Shown piece by piece: positions 11,401-24,861 of a stretch of 64,000 nucleotides of DNA. The position numbers were made by a program, and so were the translations under genes. The notes below the pieces were generated by a model that worked only from the letters and a program-made list of their open reading frames with translations, ran no database searches and had not been told where the DNA came from. Source of the stretch: Bolinopsis microptera (taxonomy: Eukaryota; Ctenophora; Tentaculata; Lobata; Bolinopsidae); NCBI RefSeq assembly GCF_026151205.1, contig NC_087072.1, positions 1,939,375-2,003,374 of the forward strand. The letters are read 5' to 3'. Each line of letters opens with the position of its first letter. Within the stretch, counting starts at the first letter, position 1.

Positions 11401-14400
11401 TATAATAATAACGTCAAATTTCTCCAAAAATACAGAGGCAAAGGGCTCAAAATAGAACGACAAAAATTACAAAGCTTACGATTATCCCCCATGGCAATTT
11501 CAGCTTTCGCGACGTTCCAGTTAGGACAACAGAGCCCATGTTGAGCAGCGACACGTTCCATCTTTATCCCTGAACCCCCGAAGACAGTGATCCAGAAGAA
11601 CGAGAACAGGACTGGGGCGGTGAGAGAACCTTGTAAGAACTCTCTGATGGTCCTGCCACGTGATATCTTTGCAATAAAAGCTCCCACAAAAGGACTCCAA
11701 GCTATCCACCAGGACCAGTAGAACACTGTCCACTCGTTCATCCACTCGCTCTCTCCGTCCGAGGTGGAGTCCACTCTAAGCACACAATTGTTACTATAGT
11801 TACACTACTAGTTACCATAGTTACACTACTATTGTGAGCAACTTTAATTAATCAATTACATAATCTGCTGAAATCTTTTTTAAAGTAATGCCTGCAGACT
11901 TCTTAGAAGCTGAAGAACATAGAGGCAATTAGACATTCCTTAGAATTATTAACTCCCTGATCGGCATGTATCTGTACGATATTCCTTTATTGCCAATTCT
12001 GCAGAAAAAAGGTCTACTAATGACGAATCGTCATTGATGGACCTTTTCTTCTGTAGAATCTGCAATAAAGGAAACATTGACGATATATAAACTTTATCCT
12101 GGACCAAAATACATGAATTAATTTGATTTTTGTCTATTGAAAGATTATTTGTTTCTGAAGGTCATTTGTTTTGTCTGATTAATCTCCGTACGAGGTTATA
12201 AATTATCGTCCCTTCTTATAGTTAAAACAATATTTACCTTCCCCTGTCTATAGATCCGTGACTGGGGCTCATTTGTTCGAAGGCGTCAGTGTGGGTACCA
12301 AGCTGGATGATGTTTTGGATGTAGTATCCGAGCGACTGAAATAAACTTTCATTATCCACTAATTCAGATTTATTCAGATTTCAGATACCAAGCTAGAGTC
12401 CCACCTTTGTTTTCAAATTTCAAAGGTTTGTACATTCTCAGAGTTCTGAATTAATTAAAAGCAGCTCCTAGGAGGTGATAATGGCGTCGTGAACCGAGGG
12501 GAGATTCTTTCGACCCTAATACATCAATACATTTCATATCAAACAGGACAAATTGCAGTTTAATGATCTAGACAAGGCAGCTTTAATTTTTTCCCTTACT
12601 CTTGCCGAAGGCAAAAAGACCGTAGGGAATAAGTAATCGGGTTTGGATATATGAGCTTTTGAGGTGGCCCGACGGCCCTGCGTTGATGACAAAAGTCTGC
12701 TCCTTCGCAATATAGAGCACTCCCCTATAATTATGTGTATAGGAAGCGTCTGTTATGCTGCGCGCGACGCTAGCCATGTGTTAATTAATTACACTTACAG
12801 TGAAATCCCTCCTTCGCAAAGTTATTTTCCTAAATTTTCTGGATTCATTAATTGTTGATGCGCGGCCTCTGTATTTTTTGATTTTGAGATACGAAACAGG
12901 TGATGCATCTTAAGCCGCACATAGATGCTAACACTGGACCTTTGTAGAATGTAGAAGAGCGAGTGCTTCATCCGGGATAGTTTCGCGTATTGAGAGTGAG
13001 ATGGAGTTAAGAAAGTGCTTAACTTTGTGGATGAAAGTGAGAGCTTAAGTATTAAATGTGAACAGCTGTAGATTGTCATCTCTGTAATTCTATTTCATGA
13101 AACCTGGGACTACTGATCTTATTCCTTTTATTGCTTGTTTAAAATAGTATATACGTTAAATTAAGATGAAAAGCCCCTCCCTACCAGAGACCAAGTCAAA
13201 ATCAAATAATTCGACTAATAAAGTTTTGAGCCAGCACCTGAATGAAGAGGTTGAGGATGTACTGAGGCTGGTCGAGGAACATGACAACCAACATTAGGAA
13301 CACCCCTATCATGAAACTGGCTTGACTTATCCGTCTGATTCCCCTTCTCAATCCTGAGAGAGTGATTTGTTATAACTTTATAACTTTATAATGTACATTT
13401 TGTTAAATTTATCTAACTGTTTCATCACTTTTTATATTGAAATATGTTATCAAATTTAAGAAAGTCTGCCAGCGCAACATTAAAGAGATTATAAATGTAT
13501 GACAGCTGCGATCTACGAGTTCACTTTTATGAAACACAAATTATGGCCATGACACATGTAATTGTGGAAACATTTATCAATATCATGACAGCTTGATTGA
13601 CGATCATGAAATTGAAACATTAATTGAAAACATGAAGTGTTAGTATGATGGTGGTAACATTATAGTAACTATAGTAACATTGTAGTAACCATGGTAACAT
13701 TATACAGTAAAACCCCGATTTACTGCAAACCCTGATTTATCGCAAACCCCGATTTACCGTGGCTATTTCCTTCCCCCAAATAGGGCTTAACATGCATACT
13801 GCCTGAGAAAATGCTGTAAGTCCATTTTTTCGAAATTTGAGATATTGGTACACACATTTTCAGGAGAAGGTTCTCTACAACTTAAGCTATGAACCACGTT
13901 ATCAAAATACTGTTTTAGCTGTCACGAAAGGCAGTAAGTCACACAAAACCTCACAATTTAGCACATTATCCCAAAACCTTCCCTGAGAAAAGGCAATAAG
14001 TACATTTGTACAGCAACTTCTCTGAGGGAACGTTTTCTGTTCCCTGAGAAAAGGCAGTAAGTCTAGACTTTATTTGTAGTTTTTATAGTTTGTGGCCTAT
14101 AACTTTCACAGTTTTAGTTGTATCGAAATAATTTCTATGTGGTCGTAATCAGCTCAGCAAGAAAAAAAATGTTGGTACTAATATTTCAAAATTAAAAGAA
14201 ATATTATTTTCAAAATTTTTGAACCTGAACACAAGGGTCCCCTCTTGTCTCTTGTGTGAATTATTGAAAAAATTTTTGAAAAATTTGTTGCTTTAAGTAT
14301 TGTATATTCAAATATTTTTCCTAAATTAATGTGTCTGACCGAGTTGAATACTATGCTGTAAAAATTATTCCAAAATATTCGATATTTAAGAAGTTATAGG

Positions 14401-17400
14401 CTTTTTGAGCGATAAATTATCTATTTTTCGTCAATATTACTCACTTTTAATGCACAGGAGGCCCATGACATAATTATAAATTTATATTGCAAAGATATGA
14501 TCAAAAATATAGAAATTTGTTGCGTTGACTTTAGGAATCGCTTGAAATCGATCTGATAAAAGTCCGCAATTCCCTCAGAAAAGGATGCAAGTTCAATGCA
14601 AATGGAAAAATAGTTTAGTTATTCTGGAGAAAAATTATTTTTATACATCAGTGTTGGTATGGCGAATTTATGCTTTTAAGCATGTTTAGGACATATGACA
14701 ATTTATTTATGCATAAATGTCAAATTTTTTTCCCCAGGGAACGGCAGAATAATGTGAACAAACAAAACCCCGATTTACCGCAAACCCCGATATACTGCAA
14801 ACCCCAATTTACTGCGGTTGTTTTTTTCCTCCCAAACTCCGCGGTAAATCGGGGTTTTACTGTAGTAACTATGGCAACATTAAGACATGAAGCTGCAAAT
14901 AAGGTTACTGTGGTATTATGAACATCGTTAGTACTGTCATGTACCTTGAGGGCCTGCTTCTCCTGGAAATTACATATTTTTCTCTAATAAACAGAATAAT
15001 CAAGTAAAACGTCTCTGTCGGACAAACAAATTAAATATAGTGATGAAGGGCTAAATTTGGCAAGACGAATCCGTGCACTGCAGTCCGTGCTTATCCAACA
15101 TTACATAATATACTGAACACAAAACGTGGTTATTTCGACCAATATTAAAGTTTAAAGGTTTAAACGTACCGCTCACTACGGAGATGGTAGCACAGAAGGT
15201 GATACTCCAGATAATTCCCATCTGGACCCGGGTGTGGACTGGAATACTCGGGATCAAGAAGTTTAGTCCTGCAGAATAATAAATTGCAATCAGTCATAGG
15301 ATTATATCCGTTCTCTTAGGATTATATCCGTTCTCGTAGAAATGTCGATACGTTATTCAGCTATTTATTTCCATTAGAATCTGTCTTCACTGAGTCTATT
15401 CAGAAACAATCAGAAATTTGAATAAAAGAGCTGTTCTCTTAGGATTATATCTGTTCTCTTAGGATTATATCCGTTTTCTTAGGATTATATCTGTTCTCTT
15501 CGGATTATATCCGTTCTCTTAGGATTATATCTGTTCTCTTAGGATTATATCTGTTCTCTTAGGATTATATCTGTTCTCTTAGGATTATATCTGTTCTCTT
15601 AGGATTATATCTGTTCTCTTATGATTATATCTGTTCTCTTAGGATTATATCTGTTCTCTTAGGATTATATCTGTTCTCTTAGGATTATATCTGTTCTCTT
15701 AGGATTATATCTGTTCTCTTAAAAGGATTATATATGTTCCCCCCTTTATTTCTATTATCATGTAGACATTTTCTCAGGCTGTCCCATAAAAGCTCCAAAT
15801 TTGCTTCACTAATATAATAGAAATGTGTGATTAGGACTCAGATCAGTCATTTAGTTATTTTAGACTTTTAGAGTAAACAAGCTTTTGACGGACTTATAAA
15901 TCATGAGTCCAGAATAGGAGAGTAATATTATATTGCCGGTCGCTTTTTTACTTGCCAATTGCATTTAATCATATTTCACATATTATCGCATACGAAAGAT
16001 TTATTTTCTTTACACTATAAATATACAGTTGCAACCAATATCAACAATATAAATGATAAAAGCGTCGCAATTCAATTGATGATAGTTTTAAAATTAAGCA
16101 TTTCAAAAACTATAACTTAGTCAAAATTATATTTCAATCTTAAAAAGCGGGGTGATAACGGCTTCGTGAAGCAGAAAGCGTTACATATAATTTTGATGAT
16201 AGAAATAGTAAGTACCTGCATTAACTTGAATAGCTCCTAAACCAAGACTAGTGCACACTCCAAATATGGTAGTGATAATAGACAGAATATCAATAGTGTC
16301 TCCCAACCAACCGAATATCTGAAAACAAAGTTAAAATTATTAAAGCCGAGATCCTGTAACTGTAAGGTTTTAATAGATTAACAATTTTAGGATCAGAATA
16401 ACATTACGGCTAGAATTGATAAGAAGTTGAATAAATAATATTGACCGAATTAGCAAAATAAAACTCACTCGTTCACCGATGAGAGGGTAGAAGCAACTTT
16501 TCATGGTCAAGGGTAAGTCCCATCTAAATGAGGTAAAGGCCAAAATAATCCCAACCACGCAGTACACAACCCATGCGTGCAAACCTGCGATTAAATTTCT
16601 AGTAAACAGCTATCGTTTATTCTTATATCGATTTATATATCAATTTATAAAATCAAGTAATGACCAAATAGCCCCAATCGTCTTTAATAAATTAACTAAT
16701 ATACTTTATTTACTGAACAATTGCTTAGAAAATATACTCTGAAGGTTGGTGCTGATCAGTTTACTAAACCTGGTAATTGATATTGAATATAAATAACATT
16801 AATTATATTCGCGGAGATAATTTTTATTGATTGCTAAAATAAAGTTAACAGTTCTCTGTTATGATACTTAAAAGGTTTGAAGTTATTATGACAATTAATC
16901 TGTCTGTTTTAAACTTGATCAATGATCATTCGAATGTCAGAAAGGCTTCATTGTTGTACGTGTTCCTGTTATAGAGGCAAATTATTTATTAGTCGCATTC
17001 TTCGTAATATCACGAAGAATACGTACAGCTGTTGTTGTCAACATATGAGTATATGCTGACATCAACCTGTACGTGTTTTAATCTATTCATTACTTGAAAT
17101 AGGATTTACCATGAAGCCTTATAGGAGTAGAGAGTCAAGGCAGAGAAGATATCGGACACTGTTTTGCGGATGACATTGCTCTGATAGCGGATACTGTAAA
17201 GGAAGCAGAGTCGCTGATGCAAAAGGCAGAAAGGGTTGCTGCTACAGTGGGAGTTGGGACTTAGAATGAATGAAGGTAAAACCAAATTCATTACTCAGAA
17301 CATCAAGAATCCTGGTACCATCAAGTCCCTGGGTAACAGCACAATAGAGCATGTGGAAGACTTTACTTACCTGGGTTTTAGAATCAGAGACAGTGAGAGT

Positions 17401-20400
17401 GATATCAGGGTTAGGAAAGGAAGAGCATGCAGATTGCAGGGAGCAAACAACTTTGGAATTCTAAGCTTAGGAAGTATATCAAGATCAGAGTGTTTACAGC
17501 ACTTGTCGAGTCGGTGCTTTTGTACGGTTCCGAAACTTGAACTATGACGAAAAGGCTAGACTTAGAGAAGATGGTTGATGGTTGCTATACGCGAATGTTA
17601 AGAATGGCCCTTTACATCAATCAATATCGAGACCATGTCAGCAACCACAGCCTGTACAGTGAACTTCCCAAAGTCAGCTCCAAGATAACCCAACGAAGGC
17701 TCAGACTTGCAGGTCATGCTCATCGACATCCGGAGCTGACACTGAACAAACTGATCCTCTGGAAGCCGAGTCATGGGCATACTAACAGGGGGCGACCTTA
17801 CTTAACACTACTAGATAACCTAAAAGCAGATACTGGGCTGAAGTCAGTAGATGAGATAGCTAGACTGATGGAGGACAGAAAGCTGTGGAGAACTGTTGTC
17901 AATGGATCTCGGGAACACGTCTACCCGCCTTAAGTCAGTAAGTCAGTACTTAACCTGTGCGTGTTTTAATCTATTCAGTACTTAACCTGTACGTGTTTAA
18001 TTCAGTGCTTAAATTGAGATTAAATTCAACCAACTATGTGTTAGTATACCTCTACCTGTTTTAAATGTGGATATTCGTGATGGATCGAGTATGGTGCAAA
18101 ACAATGAAAATCAACGTAATTTGACGCACTTTAGCGATGCAAAGTATTATTCATGCTTTCATGGCTACTACCTACCCCAATAATAAAATGTAATACTCAT
18201 GACTACAACGTACCCCAATAATGTAAAGTAATATTTGCATGGCTACAACTTACCCCAATGATAAAAAGTAATATTCATGGCTATCTGTGCCAGTGTGTTG
18301 TCAGGCAAGAAGGCGTCGTTAACGAAACGGTTGTTTGGTAGAACATCCGAGATCGTGTAATGACGGAGAGGCTCTGATACGCTGCAGGGATAAATAATTA
18401 TTAATTATTAGTAATTAGTTAATAATTATTCATTGATAACATGGCAGTAATTGACAAACCAATTCATACCCGTCTGTATATGATGTTAAATGAAAGCTTG
18501 CAATGATTGTTGATTTGCGTCACGAAATGCAATTATATCTAAGTTTATTTTTATAAATTCGATGGCATTTAGGTATCACAAGTGTGCCGATAGGATGTCA
18601 AATTGAATCGGTATATTATATTTGAGTAAAGGAAGGTAACGTAAAGATCTATTCTTCTATTCTAAAACCTGAAAAATATCCCTATTCAGATACCTGAAAA
18701 AGAAGAGGCCTATTCCAATACCACAAGCGAATAACATAGAAAACCACTCGGCATCTGAAAACTCTGGCTTGTCTTCGTCTTTACCTGGAGTGACTTGTGG
18801 ATTAATGGGAAAATATTACATAACCACAACTTTATTTACCTTCGAAAGGCGGTTAAACATGCATAAATTCATATCATATTTTTAAAATTTATGTTGGCTA
18901 ACATTTCGAAACATTTGGAAACATTTGTTCTGCACAGCTAGAACTAAATGTATCCCTTTTAATTTGAATTGAATGAAGATTTGTACTAACCGAGTTTCAT
19001 GTGGCCATATTTGCTGAAGTAAAGCCAAATGATGAATATAGTCCGCATATCTTGTGATCCGATATACAGCCAGGTAAATATCTGAGTAATACTCTGCTTT
19101 AAGTTAAGGAAAATCTTTTCCGCCTCTGAAAAAGGAACATGTAGGTGTTAAGTTGAATCATATAAACGCAGCAAGACCGTGAGTCATGACTGTAATTACC
19201 TTATCGGACCTTATTTGTCCGGACATTAAATGAACGGACATAATTATGAACGGACATTAAAATGAACGCTCGAAGGCATTCAAAACCATCAGAGATCCAA
19301 ATTTGTTCATGTTTTTTTGGCGTTTTTAAAATTTTAGCAGATTATTTGTAAATCAATTTTTCATACAATAAGCAAGAAAATCAGTCGTTAAGCAGTAAAA
19401 ATGTCAAAATATCTGTCATATATCAGTGTCTATGATTATAAAAATTGTTAAAAAACAACAGATACGAAATATGACCGGATTTGATGAGCATATCAATTAT
19501 CAAAGTCATTTTCGTCAAATGGGTTATCGTGCATTAAATATTTCATGCTTAAAGAGTTAAAGCATCAGTGATAACCGCTTTTTGAAAACAATTTTTTTGT
19601 TACACCACCTCGGTCCTGCATTTCAGTGTAAATTTAGTAATTCCGAAGAATTGAACGAGGAAGCCGAAGATCAACAAAGTGATTATAAATCAAGAGGCTT
19701 GCATATAATGAACATATTGACACGGGTGCAGAGTTGAGTCTGTAAGGAACCTAGTAGTTTCAGTTCCTTGTTTAACTTGCCGTACAGCAAGGACATCCAC
19801 TACTTTAGCCCGGCGAGGCACATATCTCACTCTACAACTCCATGACAAATGTTTCATATATACTAGCCAAGTTCACAAGATATATCCTTGTGTTTGAGAA
19901 GCGCTCGTTAGAACTGCTTCCTTTCCCTTCAGTATCCCACAGTCTCTCGAGTTTCGTAACTGCCAGAGAACTCTCTTAAACAATTACTAGACTCGGTGAT
20001 TATAAATCAAGAGGCTTGCATATAATGAACATATTGACACGGGTGCAGAGTTGAGTCTGTACGGAACCTAGTAGTTTCAGTTCCTTGTTTAACTTGCCGT
20101 ACAGCAAGGACATCCACTACTTTAGCCCGGCGAGGCACATATCTCACTCTACAACTCCATGACAAATGTTTCATATATACTAGCCAAGTTCACATGCCAT
20201 AATGCGATACTAAGAATATTTAAATTTGATAATAACTTGTTTTTCATTAATCCAATGATATAGTTTATTCCAATTCCGTTTTATTTGAACGGACATTAAG
20301 ATGAACGCTAGGACCTCCAGCGTTCAATTAATGTCCGTTCAAATAAAGTCCGATACGGTAGTTAACCGAGTGTCAGCCTCAATAAATAAATTTGTTGCTG

Positions 20401-22335
20401 AGTATTCAATATAAACTGATATATAAATTGCTGACAGTAGCAATCTGGCTAATTTTGAGTATTCAATATAAACTGATATATAAATTGCTGACAGTAGCAA
20501 TCTGGTTACTTTTGAGTATTCAATATAAACTGATATATAAATTGCTGACAGTAGCAATCTGGTTACGTTTGGACACTCAGCATCTGCACTCACCGTTTGG
20601 TTGGAGAATGCACCAGATGATAAACATAATGATAATGAAAAGGGAGGCGAAGGTAGTGAGGGGATTTAGTCTGACGGTCAGGATTTCGTACTTGGGATGC
20701 TGGTATTTGAACCAGAAGTTGGTAATCTGAGTCCGCTCCCGGCGGATACACATACTGGTCTTGTCGTCCTGAAAGAGAGAGGGGTCTTAGCTGAGGAGAC
20801 AACAAACTGTCTCGTTAATGTGGCGCTGAAAATGGGGTCATTGGTTTTTAATGTCTGCAGGTCCTGTATATCTGATTTGTCATTTTAAACAGATATTTTC
20901 ATAGCTAAACTCGGTTGAATGAGCTAAGTAGACAATAAAGGTGGCAGGGGTATCAAGCTTTATTTATAAAACAATAGGCATAAAATGCAATTTCTTACCG
21001 AAAACATGTTGAGGCCGGTGTTTAATCGCCTTAACATTTCGGAGATTAATGTTAGGGTACACGGACGATTTTATTCGATGGTAGGCTTAAGAAAACAATA
21101 AACGCATGAAACGCTAGATCCACACGACAAACACAGAAAGAACGGACTTTTAAAAAATTTACTAAGAGGACATAAAATAGTCCAGAAGAACCGGTAAACA
21201 CTAACAATCTAACACTTTTATGAACTCAAATATTATCCCTACTACCGAACAAAGAAGTCAGCTAGGAACGCATATCTAAATTACATGCATGTGTACGTTA
21301 GGGTACCATCAAAAGCTAACATATACTATGAATTGTAACAACATGGTGCAACATTATCAAAATAGAAAGTTTAGCTTGAACACTTTTGTAGACCGCGATA
21401 GACAAATCAAGTACGTTTGATTTTCTATCTTTATTTGATTTACTACTTACGTCTTACATATTGCTACATATTCATGATTTCGCATGAAAAGTCAGAGCAT
21501 TAATAAGCATTATTTTAGAATCGAAACGAAATTAACACAATAAGTGACTAAGTTTTGATAAAGTAAGTAAGTTATGTTCAACGCGCCAGGGGAAATATTT
21601 GACTATAATTCCAATGTTTTATGCAACTGTAGTCGAACAAAGATCCTTTTAAAGTTTTTATAGGCTTGAAGCCTGGGGCCTGGCTAATTTATATTATACT
21701 AACGGGTCAACGGACGATGAATGACTAATATAATTTCAACGCTATAATTCAACAAACGATTTGAGTATATTTATGTCTTCGTCGGTATCACTATAGAAGT
21801 ATATAGAAGATAGTAGGAATGCATTTTTAGTTTTATAGCTTCTACAATATAGATTCTAACTAGCTCGTTTCAATGCCGCCATGAATGACACAATTTGGAA
21901 TTTCGGAAAGCCGAACGACAACTTCAAGGCAACGAAATTCAATCGAATGTCAAAATGTTTTGAGGTCTTAGTACCTGGTTTAACAATATTACAGACTAAA
22001 AACTGTTTGGAACGAAACCACATGCAGTGATAATACAACTAATGGTAAAATTATCAGTTAATTACAAATGTGCATGCATCTAAATGAGAATATTAACTAA
22101 CCCAATTTGCGGCTAATTCCAAGTTGCTATACTTCCGTTTCTGAGAAGCGCTGGAAGGAGTTAGGTACTTGTCGTCCGCCCTTTTTGTCTGGGGAGACAG
22201 TGCATTTTTGTCTTTGTGCAAACCATTAGATTTTTTGATTAAGGCTTCCTCAACAAGTGCGCCTTCCTCATTGTTTATGGTAATGATGGTGGGTACTGAG
22301 CCCCGTGAGCTCGTAGATCCCTCTCTAAGTGGCAT
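8462..22335 (-). CDS. BCCT-family betaine/choline/carnitine-type transporter, complete, 17 exons, 900 aa
   Basis: Sodium- or proton-coupled transporter of quaternary-ammonium osmolytes, LeuT fold, plasma membrane. Exons in coding order: 22335-22102, 20768-20594, 19125-18991, 18784-18694, 18381-18254, 16584-16469, 16318-16216, 15268-15170, 13353-13238, 12335-12238, 11775-11480, 11295-11177, 10992-10762, 10418-10152, 9962-9858, 9505-9328, 8673-8462. Every junction is GT-AG, all phases agree, and the lengths sum to 2703 bases. Seen: hydrophilic N-tail (1-100), TM1 from [11 protein letters not shown], glycine motif GIGIG at about 203-207 (GMGIG in BetP), Trp-prism motif WWIAW at about 454-458 followed by [16 protein letters not shown], and TSSDSGS at about 629-635, keeping the Thr/Ser used for sodium site 2. 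The canonical core ends near residue 735. Residues about 737-900, from the last three exons, add three more hydrophobic segments and an acidic tail, which I do not know from bacterial BCCTs. TTTATT at 7909-7914 may be the polyadenylation signal. Confidence 0.95.
8950..9062. repeat. Imperfect hairpin, possible MITE, in BCCT last intron
   Basis: ACAAGTTATCAATAAACAT at the left end is matched inverted by ATGTTTATTGATAACTTGT at the right end, with about 70 bases between. No target duplication was resolved. Confidence 0.55.
9719..9857 (-). repeat. 21-bp minisatellite that starts exactly at the BCCT exon-15 donor
   Basis: On the - strand exon 15 ends GTGTGGCAG at 9858 and the intron begins GTAACAAGTGTAGTTGTCATG; this 21-base block, with CAAG becoming CTAG, then repeats about 6.6 times. 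The first unit of the array is therefore the 5' splice site itself, and every later unit keeps GGTAACTAGTG, a donor-like string. Confidence 0.9.
11983..12073. mobile_element. Near-palindromic 90-bp MITE-like hairpin in a BCCT intron
   Basis: CCTTTATTGCCAATTCTGCA at the left pairs with TGTAGAATCTGCAATAAAGG at the right, and AAAAAAGGTC pairs with GACCTTTTCT, around a TGACGAATCGTCA core. Transcribed, this would form a long stem-loop. Confidence 0.7.
13705..14862. mobile_element. Non-autonomous TIR element, 1158 bp, TA target site (Tc1/mariner-pogo-like ends)
   Basis: Left end CAGTAAAACCCCGATTTAC and right end GTAAATCGGGGTTTTACTG are exact inverses and are flanked by TA on both sides (13703-13704, 14863-14864). 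Each end also carries 2-3 tandem copies of AAACCCCGATTTACTGC. No transposase frame is present. The interior repeats a degenerate motif near CCCTGAGAAAAGGCAGTAAG at about 13802, 13925, 13980, 14041 and 14573, an unusual internal subrepeat. It lies in the BCCT intron between 13353 and 15170. Confidence 0.85.
15294..15727. repeat. 20-bp minisatellite in a BCCT intron
   Basis: About 15 near-perfect copies of CTCTTAGGATTATATCTGTT (15423-15722), with two outlying copies near 15294-15340. Located upstream, in gene orientation, of exon 15268-15170; the exon's acceptor itself is not part of the unit. Confidence 0.9.
17066..17975 (+). mobile_element. Truncated, broken LINE (RTE-like reverse transcriptase 3' end) with long target duplication
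   Basis: Frames covering 17130-17935 read as the end of a reverse transcriptase: [20 protein letters not shown] (catalytic FADD), [15 protein letters not shown], then LLYGSET, a TGA stop where Trp is usual, and [39 protein letters not shown]. Stops and frameshifts show it is dead. It ends in a TAAGTCAG-type short-repeat tail. The flanks AACCTGTACGTGTTTTAATC (17066 on) and AACCTGTGCGTGTTTTAATC (about 17947 on) with following bases form an approximately 30-base target-site duplication. It lies in a BCCT intron, antisense to the host gene. Confidence 0.85.
19199..20358. mobile_element. Non-autonomous TIR element with internal 317-bp tandem duplication, in a BCCT intron
   Basis: The left end CCTTATCGGACCTTATTTG mirrors the right end CAAATAAAGTCCGATACGG (two mismatches), bordered by TA on both sides. 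Both ends carry inverted copies of GAACGGACATTAA. The interior contains a block starting at 19679 (GTGATTATAAATCAAGAGGC) that recurs at 19996; the first 218 bases are repeated almost unchanged. No protein-coding frame seen. Confidence 0.75.
20398..20573. repeat. Three tandem copies of a 60-bp unit next to the BCCT exon-2 donor
   Basis: Unit begins GAGTATTCAATATAAACTGA and ends GCAATCTGGTTAC. The array stops about 20 bases from the exon 20768-20594 donor (GT at 20593-20592) but does not include the junction. Confidence 0.85.
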
Positions 22336-24860
22336 ATTGACGGGGTTTCAGTAGTTTGAGTATAATTCAGAGCTTTATTCGTATCACCAAAAGAAAAGTT
22401 GAAAACAAACACCACCCTCTCTGAGTCTTTAGAATGGTAATGATAACGCCGACGCCATAGGTCCAGTGGCTGGCCTGTAAGGTATTGGAGTTAGGGGATT
22501 TTAAATACTGGTTTATCCTGTATAACCGCCAGGCTCAAGACGTCTTGATCATTTGAAATTGTGGGGATTAATTTAACAGACATCCTCAGTTTGTTAGATG
22601 TATTGAGGTGCTGGTCAAAGTGCACTGATTTAAATCGAATACTTTAATGACAAGAACGGGTTAAATCCAGCTGAACTAGATGCTGTTAGACAATTTTGAC
22701 AAGAGGATATTTAATCAGAATTCCAATCCTGTTGACACTGCAGCAGTAATTTTACAAGAGAGTACTATAACAGGTTTAACAGGTTTTGTCTGAACTCAGA
22801 AGGCCAATCTGTATTATTTAGAAAATTTTACAGTTACACTCGAAATCCAAAAAATTGTGATATGAAATGATATTTTGAACCGCTAGGTACCTATACCTAT
22901 GTAATGCGCACGTGCACGTGAAGATGAAGAATTCAGATGACATACTACTACTACTATGACATGAATACTGACAAACTTTGGAACTCCACCCCTAAATTAC
23001 CCCTAAATTTAAGCATAGTATATTCCTCGTGTTATAATAAAGACAAGACATATACGTAGGGTTTCCCTGACGAATTTATACTTAAGTGCTAAAATTTAGT
23101 AAATTGGAAGCTCTCCCAAAAATCAGGTCCAGAGTTGTAGGCCATCGTGCTGGTAAAATTTCTGCCATTCAGCTAATTTTTAGTGACTGAACTAAAAATA
23201 GTCCTCTTACAGTTCCTTGTCAATTACGACATTGTGCAAGGTTTGAAAAACACGCGAATTCCAAGTCTAACCGCCTCGTATTATTACAAAACGGAACCAG
23301 GGCGGCATCTTATAAAAAATATTCATAAGTAAAGTATGATGAATAAATCAAACTTTTGATCGAACTACAGAAAAATCAGAGTCTGGATAGGAACAAGCTT
23401 TTATAAAATATAAATCTTATGGTTCTTATAATTCACCAATACATCATCAGGACCCAATCAGCATTTAATAAGATCGAACAATTTTGCTTGAACGATCATG
23501 TTCTTCGTCAGGGTTTACTAATACTAAGAAAAATCATTTTACCAAAATGAACGATTAGACAATAGTATCTTAGTATCTATCAGCTTGAATCTCGATTACT
23601 CAAAATGTTTAATTTGATTGCAAGAGATCAGCTGTAAGCGAGCGATCTTATTATACCGACGTTCAGAACAACAATAATATCATGACATGACTATCATCTC
23701 GTGGCTATCCGAGACCAATTCATATTTTATTTACTTCACTTATAGAAATTAACAGTTCGACCGTTGACCAACAACTTGGCTGTAATCAAAATTAGATTTC
23801 CTCAAACATTCCGCGATTTACTTTACTCCTAAAATTGCAACTGTGTAACATAAAGGTAAAATAAAAACGGAGACAAACAAAAATGGCAAATTCCCAATAG
23901 GATCAGGGCTAAAAATATAAAAATAACGATTAACCACCTGCCAGAGTGCCGGAATTCCGGGGTTAAGGGATCTTTGTCAGAAATTTTATAGCTCAGTACG
24001 GTTAGTTAGAATTGAACCGACTGTCAACATTATTAGATCTAACTGCTATGACGCCCAAGTTCTAAGATTGTCCTGCCTAGTTGGTTCTAAAAATAAAAAG
24101 GGAAAATGCACCTCAAGATGCCATTTTTAACATAGGCAATAAGTTATTAAATATTGTAGCTGATTTTCCATTTTTTGTTAAACAGATCAGTATTCTAAAT
24201 ACAAATTCCATTAGGAGCCAAGAAAAACATACTGGAAAAATTAGTATTAGTAAGAATAGTAAAAATTTCACAATACACATTGATAGATTAACAAATGTAA
24301 TTTGTTATTACTACATTCGCTTCATATGTGTGGTTGTATCATTTAATTTTAAAACCGACAATACCAATTGAAAAATACGTATCAAGAGCCCCCGCAATCC
24401 AGTAATAACAAACTTTAATCTTCACGCACAAATTCTAGCAACAGGCAGGGACGGAGCAGTGGTCAACATTTAAAAAATATTAACCCCACTCATTCATCCA
24501 GTCATGTACATTCGAAGGAGAAGTGATCATCGTCACGAGTGACGAGAGTGGATGAAAGAAATACAATTCCTTTTCGTTGCCTGCAATTATGGAACGGCTG
24601 AACCAGGAATATTTTGTTAAACCGAACCGAACTTTTTGGACATATTTATCTATCAAATGATACATCACCACATGCGTGCACTATAAATCTGTAACTAATT
24701 AACCGCCTATTAATAAAGTAATAATAATAATAATTAATAATAACGTTATTTCACGTTATTAGTGTGTAGACATCTGCAGGTCAAAACACCCGGACCGAAC
24801 CGAATTTCATTTTGATCGTGTCCCTCTTCCAATTGAATGGTATAGCAAGGCATTAACGTA
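22336..24860. other. Upstream region of BCCT, no gene recognised
   Basis: Would contain the BCCT promoter and 5' UTR. I see no TATA box I would defend and no family-like frame. Short frames at 24081-24371 and 24480-24671 have no recognisable motif. A TAATAATAA microsatellite lies at about 24715-24745. Confidence 0.5.
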
Positions 24861-24861
24861 C

